This document shows positions 6,796 to 13,755 of a stretch of DNA of 17,673 bases, piece by piece. The notes under the pieces are model-generated. The model searched no databases, was not told the DNA's origin, and saw nothing but the letters and a program-made list of their open reading frames with translations. The DNA lies in NCBI GenBank assembly GCA_902783295.1, contig CACZQT010000150.1:1-17673 (forward strand), given 5' to 3'. Positions within the stretch are counted from its first letter, which is position 1, and every line of letters begins with the position of its first letter. A program made the position numbers and the translations under genes. Source of the stretch: an uncultured Lachnospiraceae bacterium. GTDB taxonomy: Bacteria > Bacillota > Clostridia > Lachnospirales > Lachnospiraceae.

Positions 6796-7806
6796 ATGAA
6801 AAAAAGATGGATAGCAGGGCTTCTGGCTGCGGCGATGGTTTTATCGCTTGGCACAGCGAAAGTAAAGGCTGCGGATTATCCGGAAAGAGACATTCAGGGC
6901 TCGATCATGTGGTCCGCAGGCGGCGTGTGTGATACCGTTTCCCGTGCAATCGGTGCGATTGTTCAGGAGAAACTGGGCGTCAGCATTATTTTCACAAACC
7001 GTGCCGGTTCCGGCGGCGGTGTTTCCACAGCCTATGTAAATGCGCAGGCAGCGGATGGTTACGAGATTCTTTTTGGCGCAGAGAACCCTCAGATCGCGAA
7101 GATCATGGGCACCTCTGAACTGGATTATGATGATTTTACACCGATTAACCTTTACAGCACGACCTATGGCGCTGTTTCCGTGGCCAAGGATTCTCCATAC
7201 GAGACGCTGGAACAGCTGGTAGATGACATCCTGGCAAAGCCCGGCAAGGTTATCATGGCCACCACAGGTGCAGGCGGGCTGCCTGAAACCGTAGCTGCCA
7301 TGATGGCGGATATCAACGGAACAGAACCCAACATGATTCCTTTCGACGGGGAAAATGAATGCATGACCGCCATTATGGGGCACAACGCTGACTACACCAT
7401 TACCACGCTTGGTTCGGCAGCAAGCTTCTATGAATCCGGCGATATCAGGATTCTTGCCATGATCCACAACGATAAGGTCCCCGGTTATGAGGATGTTCCC
7501 TACATCACGGAGACCTATCCGGATTTCGAGAAGTATCTGCCCTGGGGGCCTTTCTACGGTGCGTTTGTAAAGAACGGTACGGACGAGGCTATTGTCTCGA
7601 AGCTGACAGAAGTGTTCCGCGAAGCGAATGCAGATCCTGCTTACCAGGAACTGAATACAGCGAAGGGCTGCTTCCCGATGGATATCTCCGGGGAAGAAGC
7701 TGTAGAATACCTGAAGAAGTATCGTGCCGTAACATCCTGGCTGCTGTTTGACTCCGGTGTAACGGAGATTTCTCCGGAAGGCTTCGGCATTGCCCGTCCG
7801 GAATAA
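6796..7806 (+). CDS. tctC: Tripartite tricarboxylate transporter substrate-binding protein (TctC/Bug family)
   Basis: This is a 336-residue secreted solute receptor. Residues 1-26 form a Sec signal peptide (MKKRWIAGLLAAAMVLSL then KVKA), with probable cleavage after the AKVKA region. There is no lipobox cysteine, unlike most Gram-positive solute receptors. The mature part shows TctC/Bug signatures: SAGGVCDTVSRAI (D46, R50), NRAGSGGG (68-75), DDFTPINLY, and GKVIMATTGAGGLPET in the ligand-binding domain. Bug proteins capture carboxylates (citrate and other di- or tricarboxylates, and sometimes other acids) and deliver them to TctA/TctB; the ligand here is unknown. The start is supported by AGGAGGG at 6784-6790. 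Codons are more biased than in neighbours, in line with high expression. A terminator-like hairpin follows before tctB, as expected when the receptor is made in excess. Confidence 0.93.
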   Translation: MKKRWIAGLLAAAMVLSLGTAKVKAADYPERDIQGSIMWSAGGVCDTVSRAIGAIVQEKLGVSIIFTNRAGSGGGVSTAYVNAQAADGYEILFGAENPQIAKIMGTSELDYDDFTPINLYSTTYGAVSVAKDSPYETLEQLVDDILAKPGKVIMATTGAGGLPETVAAMMADINGTEPNMIPFDGENECMTAIMGHNADYTITTLGSAASFYESGDIRILAMIHNDKVPGYEDVPYITETYPDFEKYLPWGPFYGAFVKNGTDEAIVSKLTEVFREANADPAYQELNTAKGCFPMDISGEEAVEYLKKYRAVTSWLLFDSGVTEISPEGFGIARPE

Positions 7807-7859
7807 TCCGGATGAAAACAGAAGCTTCAAAAACGACTGAAAAGACAGGGTGAAACGTG

Positions 7860-7899
7860 CGGCTGCAGCCTGAATCCGCTTCGGGCTGCAGCCGTTTTT
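7860..7899 (+). terminator. Terminator-like hairpin between tctC and tctB
   Basis: CGGCTGCAGCC (7860-7870) pairs perfectly with GGCTGCAGCCG (7884-7894) around a 13-base loop and is followed by five Ts. It looks like an intrinsic terminator, yet tctB begins 20 bases later with no evident promoter. Partial read-through would set a high ratio of TctC to TctB/TctA. Confidence 0.75.
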
Positions 7900-7918
7900 G
7901 AGAAGAGAGGATTCGCGT

Positions 7919-8395
7919 ATGAAACCGAGAAAGCTGAACAAAGGAGAAAAGGGATTTCTTTTTCTCATGATGATTGTCAGTGCCGTCTTTCTGGCTGCTT
8001 CGGTGAAACTGTTTATCAAGGCACCGAAGCTGAACGGCGAAGGGACGATTCCCATGGTGATTTCGTTTCTTATGCTGGTTATGACAATTCTGATGCAGTG
8101 GGAAATCCGGAAGTTTCAGAAAGCTTTTGAACCGGGGCTTGCGCTGGCAGAGAAGGCAAAGGAAACATTTGCTTACCTGTTTCCGGGCAAAGTGGGGCTG
8201 ATCTGCCTGTACTGCATCGTTTATGCAATACTGCTGGGAATCGTGGGCTTTAAGATCTCCACGTTTGCTTTCCTGCTGGGATCCATCCTGACACTAAACA
8301 GTGAGAAAAAAGTACAGGCGGTGATCATCTCTGCGGTTACTCTTGCAATGATTCTGCTGTTGTTCCAGATGATCTTCAAAGTTCGTCTGCCGTAG
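7919..8395 (+). CDS. tctB: Tripartite tricarboxylate transporter small membrane subunit (TctB)
   Basis: This encodes 158 residues from ATG 7919, chosen over an in-frame TTG at 7898 because GAGAGG (7905-7910) is spaced 8 bases before it. About four to five hydrophobic helices are visible, beginning GFLFLMMIVSAVFLAASVKLFI and ending VIISAVTLAMILLLFQMIF, with a charged cytoplasmic stretch (REIRKFQKAFEPGLALAEKAKE-like region) in the middle. Length, helix count and position between tctC and tctA fit TctB. Its sequence is poorly conserved in the family, so the call leans on context. It forms the transport complex with TctA. It is separated from tctA by 14 bases. Confidence 0.88.
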   Translation: MKPRKLNKGEKGFLFLMMIVSAVFLAASVKLFIKAPKLNGEGTIPMVISFLMLVMTILMQWEIRKFQKAFEPGLALAEKAKETFAYLFPGKVGLICLYCIVYAILLGIVGFKISTFAFLLGSILTLNSEKKVQAVIISAVTLAMILLLFQMIFKVRLP

Positions 8396-8409
8396 AAGGG
8401 GGTGCTGTT

Positions 8410-9918
8410 ATGGCTGAGATTTGGGGTTATATGAGTCAGGCTCTGCTGAATCCGCAGCTTCTGCTTTTCCTGGGCGGCGGAGTATTTCTTGGGATTTACA
8501 TAGGAGCGATTCCAGGCCTGTCAGTAACGATGGCGGCATCTCTGTTGATTTCCTTTACCTACTCCTGGAAGGTGCTGCCGGCCATCGCCATGATGATCGG
8601 CATCTGGATCGGCGGCGTATACGGCGGTTCACGTTCGGCGATCCTTTTGAATATTCCAGGTGCGCCTTCCGCGGTGGCAACAGCACTGGAAGGATATCCT
8701 CTGGCCAAGAAGGGGCTGGCAGGACAGGCAATCGGGGTTACGGTTGTGCAGTCTTTTCTGGGTGGTCTGATCGGAACAGTGATTCTCGCGTTCGGCGCGC
8801 CTTATATAGCAAGGTTCGCGATCACTTTCGCTCCCAGAGACTACTTTCTGCTGGCAGTCATGGGATTGCTGCTGGTGGGAAGCCTTGGCAATGATTCTGC
8901 AGCCCGGGGTGTGTTCGCAGGGGCACTGGGTCTGTTCATCGGTTTTGTCGGTCTGGACTCCCAGACGGGACACCAGCGTTTCGTCCTTGGGCCGGCAGGA
9001 AGTACTTTCCGTACTTATATGATGCTTGGCGTCAGCTATGTTGTGGTTATGATCGGTCTGTTCGGCATGTCGGAAGCACTGATTCAGCTGCGCGACCTGG
9101 AAATAAAGCCGGTCAAGCAGAAGGTGGATAAGATCGTGCCGGGCTGGGCCAACGTGATCCGCTACCTGCCGCTTTCCATCCGTTCCTCCCTGCTGGGCAC
9201 CCTGATTGGTGCCTTGCCCGGAACCGGGGCGGATATTGCCGCGCTGATGGCATATGACCAGGCCCGCCGCACAACGAAAAATCCGGAAGTTCCTTTCGGA
9301 GAAGGCGCCATGGAAGGCCTGGTGGCCTGTGAATCGGCTAACAACGCCTGCGTGGGCGGTGCCTGTATTCCAATGCTGACATTGGGAATTCCGGGAGATG
9401 CCGTGACAGCTATCATGATCGGCGCTATGTATATTCACGGTCTTCAGCCGGGTCCTTTGCTGATGACACGTTCAGCAGATGTTTTCTGGTTTATCATCGG
9501 TGCCATGTTTGTGGGAAATGTTTTTCTTCTGATTTTCGGATTTACGGGAATCCGGCTGTTTACGAAAATCGTGGAAGTGCCGAAGCATATCCTGATGCCT
9601 ATTATCATCATCCTCTCGGTCGTCGGCGCATTTTCCATCAATAACAGCATTATGGACGTTTACTGGATGATCTTTTTCGGAATCCTGGGATACTTCATGA
9701 AACTCTATGATGTGCCGGTAGCACCTACCATCCTCGGCATTATCCTGGCAGATCTATTTGAACTGAATTATCGTCGTGCAGCAGGGATTGTCGGAAATAC
9801 AGTTCCGGGACTCTTTGTCGATATTGTGACACATCCGATTTCCCTGGTGCTCCTGATCGCAATTGTTATCATGGTGATAACGTCGACCCCTCTTTTTCAG
9901 AATCGGAAGAAAGCCTGA
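8410..9918 (+). CDS. tctA: Tripartite tricarboxylate transporter large membrane subunit (TctA)
   Basis: This is a 502-residue integral membrane protein with the expected family length. Diagnostic motifs are GIYIGAIPGLSVTMAASLL near residue 28, RSAILLNIPGAPSAVATALEGYPLA, GALPGTGADIAALMAYDQA (267-285), and NNACVGGACIPMLTLGIPGD (from residue 311) leading to IHGLQPGPLL. TctA forms the channel of the ion-gradient-driven tripartite tricarboxylate transporter and takes substrate from TctC. The two glycine/proline-rich repeats reflect the internal duplication of the family. Translation starts at ATG 8410 behind AAGGGGG (8396-8402). The oxidoreductase gene follows after 21 bases, so it is probably in the same transcript. 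Confidence 0.96.
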   Translation: MAEIWGYMSQALLNPQLLLFLGGGVFLGIYIGAIPGLSVTMAASLLISFTYSWKVLPAIAMMIGIWIGGVYGGSRSAILLNIPGAPSAVATALEGYPLAKKGLAGQAIGVTVVQSFLGGLIGTVILAFGAPYIARFAITFAPRDYFLLAVMGLLLVGSLGNDSAARGVFAGALGLFIGFVGLDSQTGHQRFVLGPAGSTFRTYMMLGVSYVVVMIGLFGMSEALIQLRDLEIKPVKQKVDKIVPGWANVIRYLPLSIRSSLLGTLIGALPGTGADIAALMAYDQARRTTKNPEVPFGEGAMEGLVACESANNACVGGACIPMLTLGIPGDAVTAIMIGAMYIHGLQPGPLLMTRSADVFWFIIGAMFVGNVFLLIFGFTGIRLFTKIVEVPKHILMPIIIILSVVGAFSINNSIMDVYWMIFFGILGYFMKLYDVPVAPTILGIILADLFELNYRRAAGIVGNTVPGLFVDIVTHPISLVLLIAIVIMVITSTPLFQNRKKA

Positions 9919-9939
9919 GGAGCAGGGAAGGAGGAGAAG

Positions 9940-11130
9940 ATGGAGAAAGTAAGGATAGGAATGATCGGAAGCGGCTTTGCTTCCAGACTGCATGGGAATT
10001 CTTTCCGCCGGGTAGGCGGAATCGAAGTGGTGCTTCGCGGAACTGCGGATATCAGTGCAGACGCAGCCAGACAGCTGGCAGAGGAATACGGATACGAATA
10101 CTGGACGACGGATTACCATGAACTGCTGAAAGATCCGGAAATTGATGCCGTGATCCTGTGCACTCCTCCCCGGCTGCATGCGGAAATGCTTTGTGAAGCC
10201 CTGAAAGCAGGGAAGCATGTACTATGTGAAAAGCCTTTGACAGGGTATTTTGGCAAAGAAGGCGATCCGGAGCTGCCGGGACTGCATGTTCCGAAAAAGG
10301 AGATGCTTAAAAAGGTATGCCTGGATATGGAACGTCTTGAGGAAGTCGTCAATCAAAGCCGCTGTATTTTTATGTATGCAGAAAACTATATCTATACTCC
10401 GGCGATACAGCGCGCTGCGGAATTTGTCCGGGCGAAGAAAAGTATTATCACATATCTGCGGGGAGAGGAGAGCGTACAGGGGTCTCCGTCAGCAGGCGCC
10501 GGATACTGGAAAAACATCGGCGGCGGCACCCTGCTGCGGATCGGCTGCCATCCGCTGGGAGGGATGCTTTACCTGAAGCGGGAGCAGGCCAGAGCCCGGG
10601 GAGAAGACTTCGGCATCCACAGCCTGGTAGCAGATACCGGTATGGTTAACCCGGGGATTCCGGAGGCCGAGAGAAAATATCTCAATGCAAAACCGCAGGA
10701 TGTTGAGGATTTCGGGACTGTGACGATAACCTTTACAGACGGAACAAAAGCGACGGTATTTGCCAACGACAATGTGGTGGGCGGAATACGCAATTACATC
10801 GATATCTACTGCAATGATGCGACCCTGCACTGCCATATTACTCCGACAGATGATCTGGAAACATATTTTGTGGATGACGACGGCCTTGAAAATGTGTATA
10901 TGTCCGAAAAGCTGGAACAGAAAACGGGATGGAACAGTGTATTTGTTTCGGAAAGCATTAAACGGGGCTATGTAGCACAGCTGCAGGATTTTCTGGAATG
11001 CGTGGCTTATAACCGCCAGCCGCTTTCCGGTTTTTCCCTGGCCCGTATGACCGGGGAACTGATATATGCAGCCTATGTTTCCGCAGAAGAAGGGCGGAGA
11101 GTTTTCTGGGAAGAGGTGCAGTCACTTTAA
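9940..11130 (+). CDS. Gfo/Idh/MocA family NAD(P)-dependent oxidoreductase
   Basis: This encodes 396 residues. The N-terminal Rossmann fold starts RIGMIGSGFAS (G10-x-G12), followed by DAVILCTPPRLHAEM and the hallmark EKPLT (K98 likely catalytic). The C-terminal GFO_IDH_MocA domain contains GGGTLLRIGCHPLGGM with H204, a position usually occupied by a catalytic His, though the Asp that often follows four residues later is not seen. An extended insertion follows EKPLT (GYFGKEGDPELPGLHVPKKE). Family members oxidise or reduce sugars, inositols or sugar acids. The gene is 21 bases behind tctA with a strong ribosome site (AAGGAGGAG, 9928-9936), so it probably acts on the imported substrate, which would then be a sugar-acid-like compound instead of citrate. 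This is inference. It overlaps the convergent LysR gene by 3 bases (11127-11130 region). Confidence 0.92.
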   Translation: MEKVRIGMIGSGFASRLHGNSFRRVGGIEVVLRGTADISADAARQLAEEYGYEYWTTDYHELLKDPEIDAVILCTPPRLHAEMLCEALKAGKHVLCEKPLTGYFGKEGDPELPGLHVPKKEMLKKVCLDMERLEEVVNQSRCIFMYAENYIYTPAIQRAAEFVRAKKSIITYLRGEESVQGSPSAGAGYWKNIGGGTLLRIGCHPLGGMLYLKREQARARGEDFGIHSLVADTGMVNPGIPEAERKYLNAKPQDVEDFGTVTITFTDGTKATVFANDNVVGGIRNYIDIYCNDATLHCHITPTDDLETYFVDDDGLENVYMSEKLEQKTGWNSVFVSESIKRGYVAQLQDFLECVAYNRQPLSGFSLARMTGELIYAAYVSAEEGRRVFWEEVQSL

Positions 11131-12050
11131 TCTGTGTTTTCCTGGTCTGAGATCGTCTCCCTGAAACGGTCCAGGGTGAGATCCTGGCTGATAATAAAAT
11201 CTCTGAAACGGGCGGCAATTTCAGGCAGGTAATTATCCCGGGACCAAATCATATAGATATCACGCCTGGCTTCAGATTCTTCAATCGGAAGGACATGGAT
11301 ATTCCGGAGCTGCATGCCCATCGGTTCCGGAACGATGGCAATCCCGAAATTGGCATTGACCATACCGAAAAGGAGATTGTCGTAAAGAAGTTCTGAAACA
11401 ATAACAGGCTTCACGTTGTACTGCTTCAGAAGCTGGTCGATCAGGTGACGGATGCGGCATTCCTGTGTATAAGCTACGAAGTTCTGTCCGTTCAGTTCTT
11501 TTAAGGAAATACAGGAACGGCCGGCCCAGGGATGCCTGTCAGAGACAATTACGACAGAACGGTGAGAACCCAGAAAATGCGACTCCAGGAAGTCCTGGTC
11601 CGGCAGGGAAGTAAAGCCGAGATTGCAGGTCATGTCAGAAATATCCCGGCATACAGCGCCGTGTGGGCGCTGAGTCATACGGAAATAGGGATGCAGGGAA
11701 GGGTTTGCAACCATGAATTGAGAAGCCAGGTATGGAATGTATTCCGACAGAGAACTCAGGTAACTCAGAAGGACCGTTCCTTTACCGGGTTCTGTGATTT
11801 TTTCGAGTTCCAGACGACCCTGGTTCAGCTCATCGAGCGCACGTTCTACATATTCCAGGTACAGTTTTCCGTAATGGGAAAGGGTAACCATTCTTCCCTG
11901 CCGGACAAAAAGCTGGACTTTCAGTTCAGACTCCAGCTGCCGGATCGCGTGACTTAAATTCGGCTGTGTAATATTCAATGTTTCTGCTGCATGCGTAAAA
12001 TTCTGTTCTTTGGCGATGGTCTGGAAATAAATTAATTGCTGTAATGTCAT
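11127..12050 (-). CDS. LysR-type transcriptional regulator
   Basis: This is a full-length 307-residue LysR protein on the minus strand. Residues 1-60 are the winged helix-turn-helix (MTLQQLIYFQTIAKEQNFTH, AAETLNITQPNLSHAIRQLE, LFVRQGR). Residues about 90-295 form the effector-binding domain, with GTVLLSYLSSLSEYIPYLAS at its start and NANFGIAIVPEPMG near the end. The start has AAGGGGG 7-8 bases upstream (complement of about 12058-12064). It sits 45 bases downstream of the EamA permease gene in the same orientation and could be co-transcribed with it. Its stop overlaps the stop of the oxidoreductase gene. Candidate targets are the tct-oxidoreductase operon or the EamA gene; no binding site can be assigned. 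Confidence 0.95.
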   Translation of the reverse strand: MTLQQLIYFQTIAKEQNFTHAAETLNITQPNLSHAIRQLESELKVQLFVRQGRMVTLSHYGKLYLEYVERALDELNQGRLELEKITEPGKGTVLLSYLSSLSEYIPYLASQFMVANPSLHPYFRMTQRPHGAVCRDISDMTCNLGFTSLPDQDFLESHFLGSHRSVVIVSDRHPWAGRSCISLKELNGQNFVAYTQECRIRHLIDQLLKQYNVKPVIVSELLYDNLLFGMVNANFGIAIVPEPMGMQLRNIHVLPIEESEARRDIYMIWSRDNYLPEIAARFRDFIISQDLTLDRFRETISDQENTD

Positions 12051-12095
12051 GGGAGAACCCCCTTATGATCAAAGTCCTGTGCAGAGCCTGCTGAT

Positions 12096-12950
12096 TTACT
12101 TTGATGCCTGTGCATAAATGACACAACCGACAATGATGAAAGCACCCAGGCATTCGCGGAGGGAAGGAATTTCTCCAAGAAAGAGCATGGCAAACAGGAT
12201 CCCGTAGACTGTCTCCATGGAAGAACAGATGCCTGCCAGCTGTGCCGGAATCTGTTTAAGGCTGCTGATAAAGAGCGTATGGGCCAGAGCCGTAGTAATG
12301 ACTCCCAGCAGAACGAGGCCGCCCAGGTCAGAGGCAGTAATAGAAAGACCGGAACGGAAGGCCATGTAAAGGACACGCGGGGCCAGAACAAGACACGCGA
12401 ACCCCTGTTCGTAAAAGGCTGTAAGTGTTCCACTGTATCGGCCCGTGAATCTTTTGTTCATCAGTGTGAGAACCGCATAGGAAAAAGCGGAAAACATACC
12501 AACGGCAATTCCGCGGGCCATCTGGTTTTCCAGAGAAAACGCCGGAATCGTAATATAGACACCCGCCAGAATCACCAGGGCCAGAAGTACATCCTTAGGC
12601 CGCAGCTTTTGATGAAAGAGCAGCGGCTCCAGAAAAGTAACGAACAGAGGAAAGGAAGAGAAGGTAATTGTCCCGATCGCTACGGTAGCGAGCTGGATGG
12701 AAGCCAGGAAGGACCACCAGTGCAGCGCGAGGATTCCTCCGGCTGCCAGGAAAAGAAGGAAATCCTTTCCGGTTTCAAGACGAAAAGATTCTTTTCTCGT
12801 TAATATCCAGAGCGCCAGAGTGATGGAAGAGAAAAAAACCCTCCCGAAGGTGATGCAGATGGCAGGCAGGGAAATCCATTTCGCAAAGAGCCCTGCCAGG
12901 CCGAACAGCAGTACAGCCAGATTTACATAAATAATGCCACGGTTTTTCAT
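12096..12950 (-). CDS. EamA/DMT superfamily permease
   Basis: This is a 284-residue membrane protein with ten predicted hydrophobic helices in two repeats of five (about 5-135 and 145-282), as in EamA/RhaT-type drug/metabolite transporters. Typical features are the first-helix LAVLLFGLAGLFAKW, GILALHWWSFLASIQLATVAIGTI in repeat 1, and the second-repeat end LIFISSLKQIPAQLAGICSS-like segment followed by METVYGILFAMLFLGEIPSL, the EamA signature around the final helices. EamA proteins export or import metabolites such as amino acids; the substrate is unknown. No strong ribosome site was found before ATG 12950, only a weak AGAGA. A possible TATGAT -10 lies at 13039-13044 (minus) without a good -35. 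The LysR gene follows and may control it. Confidence 0.92.
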   Translation of the reverse strand: MKNRGIIYVNLAVLLFGLAGLFAKWISLPAICITFGRVFFSSITLALWILTRKESFRLETGKDFLLFLAAGGILALHWWSFLASIQLATVAIGTITFSSFPLFVTFLEPLLFHQKLRPKDVLLALVILAGVYITIPAFSLENQMARGIAVGMFSAFSYAVLTLMNKRFTGRYSGTLTAFYEQGFACLVLAPRVLYMAFRSGLSITASDLGGLVLLGVITTALAHTLFISSLKQIPAQLAGICSSMETVYGILFAMLFLGEIPSLRECLGAFIIVGCVIYAQASK

Positions 12951-13209
12951 ATCGGTCTCTATGTGCTTTTCACTTTACGGACAAAATGCAAAAAACAGCG
13001 CAGAAAAAACGACTGCCTTCTCTACTGAATGTAAGCGTATCATATTCGTGGAATTAATGCCAGTACAGATTCTTTCATTGACAAAGGATATCTTCTGAAC
13101 TAAAGTAAAATTAAAGAAACACGGATTCCTTCAGCGCTTCCTCAACCGGAGGGCTTGGAATTTATCCGGAAAACGCAAGATAAAACTGAAATGAGAAGAA
13201 GGAGAAGAG
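12951..13209. other. Divergent intergenic region
   Basis: These 259 bases separate the EamA permease (minus) and the DUF3237-like gene (plus). No coding sequence is supported. The region holds the plus-strand promoter at 13078-13106 and a weak minus-strand -10 candidate (TATGAT, 13039-13044). Confidence 0.6.
13078..13106 (+). promoter_or_regulatory. Sigma-A-type promoter for the DUF3237-like gene
   Basis: A perfect -35 TTGACA (13078-13083) is followed after 17 bp by TAAAGT (13101-13106), a 4 of 6 match to the -10. Transcription from about 13113 would leave a leader of nearly 100 bases before ATG 13210. Confidence 0.65.
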
Positions 13210-13644
13210 ATGGCAGGAAAAGAGATTATGGTATTCAACGTGTCCATCAACGCGGAAGACCGTACGGAAATGATTACGAAGGATGGCAAGGTGGTATTTA
13301 TTCCCTTTGACGGAGAGGTGAATTCAGAACTTTTCTGCGGGAAAATCCGCCCCGGTGCCGCAGATGTTCAGGTGACAAATGCCGCGGGAATCCGGCATAT
13401 GGCTGCCAAATATATTTTTGAAGGGAAGGACTATACCGGAGCGGAATGCAGACTGTTTGTAGAGAACAACGGCTACTTTGAACCCGGAAACCAGCCCCGC
13501 CCCTTCCATGCCTGCCCGACCTTTATGACAGACAGTGCAGCACTGGCAGAATATCTGGAACGCCCTCATTTCCGTGCGGAAGGATGGGGCAGACCCGGCG
13601 GTGTCGATATCCACATTATTGATATCGAGAAGGAAGAAGAATAA
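13210..13644 (+). CDS. DUF3237-like small protein
   Basis: This is a 144-residue soluble protein with no signal peptide. The pattern resembles the DUF3237 beta-barrel family: a strand-rich body with VVFIPFDGEVNSELFCGKIRPGAADVQ, then GIRHMAAKYIFEGKDYTGAE, RLFVENNGYF, a segment listing aromatic and acidic residues (PTFMTDSAALAEYLERPHF) and the C-terminal RPGGVDIHIIDI. Family proteins have no settled function; one clade may bind small ligands. The start ATG is preceded by AAGGAGAAG at 13198-13206. It appears monocistronic, with its own promoter and a terminator after it. Confidence 0.8.
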   Translation: MAGKEIMVFNVSINAEDRTEMITKDGKVVFIPFDGEVNSELFCGKIRPGAADVQVTNAAGIRHMAAKYIFEGKDYTGAECRLFVENNGYFEPGNQPRPFHACPTFMTDSAALAEYLERPHFRAEGWGRPGGVDIHIIDIEKEEE

Positions 13645-13664
13645 AAGGAAAAACAGATAACAGA

Positions 13665-13710
13665 AAAAGGAGAGAACTGCAGGATCTTATCCATGCGGTT
13701 CTCTCCTTTT
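13665..13710. terminator. Bidirectional terminator between convergent genes
   Basis: AAAAGGAGAGAAC (13665-13677) pairs perfectly with GTTCTCTCCTTTT (13698-13710), and the stem extends inward by GC/GC. The A-rich left and T-rich right sides make it work in both directions, serving the DUF3237-like gene (plus) and the MMPL gene (minus). Confidence 0.85.
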
Positions 13711-13755
13711 CTGTAAGCGGACAGGAGGAAAAACAGGAGACTTTCCTGAAAAGGA

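Noticed and set aside
6841..8055. Minus-strand open frame of 404 codons across tctC and tctB
   Set aside because: It crosses two genes and the tctC-tctB terminator hairpin. The product has no recognisable domain, so it is a shadow of the codon bias.
8629..9438. Minus-strand open frame of 269 codons opposite tctA
   Set aside because: It is antisense to an unambiguous TctA. The product is rich in His, Gln and Ser with no domain.
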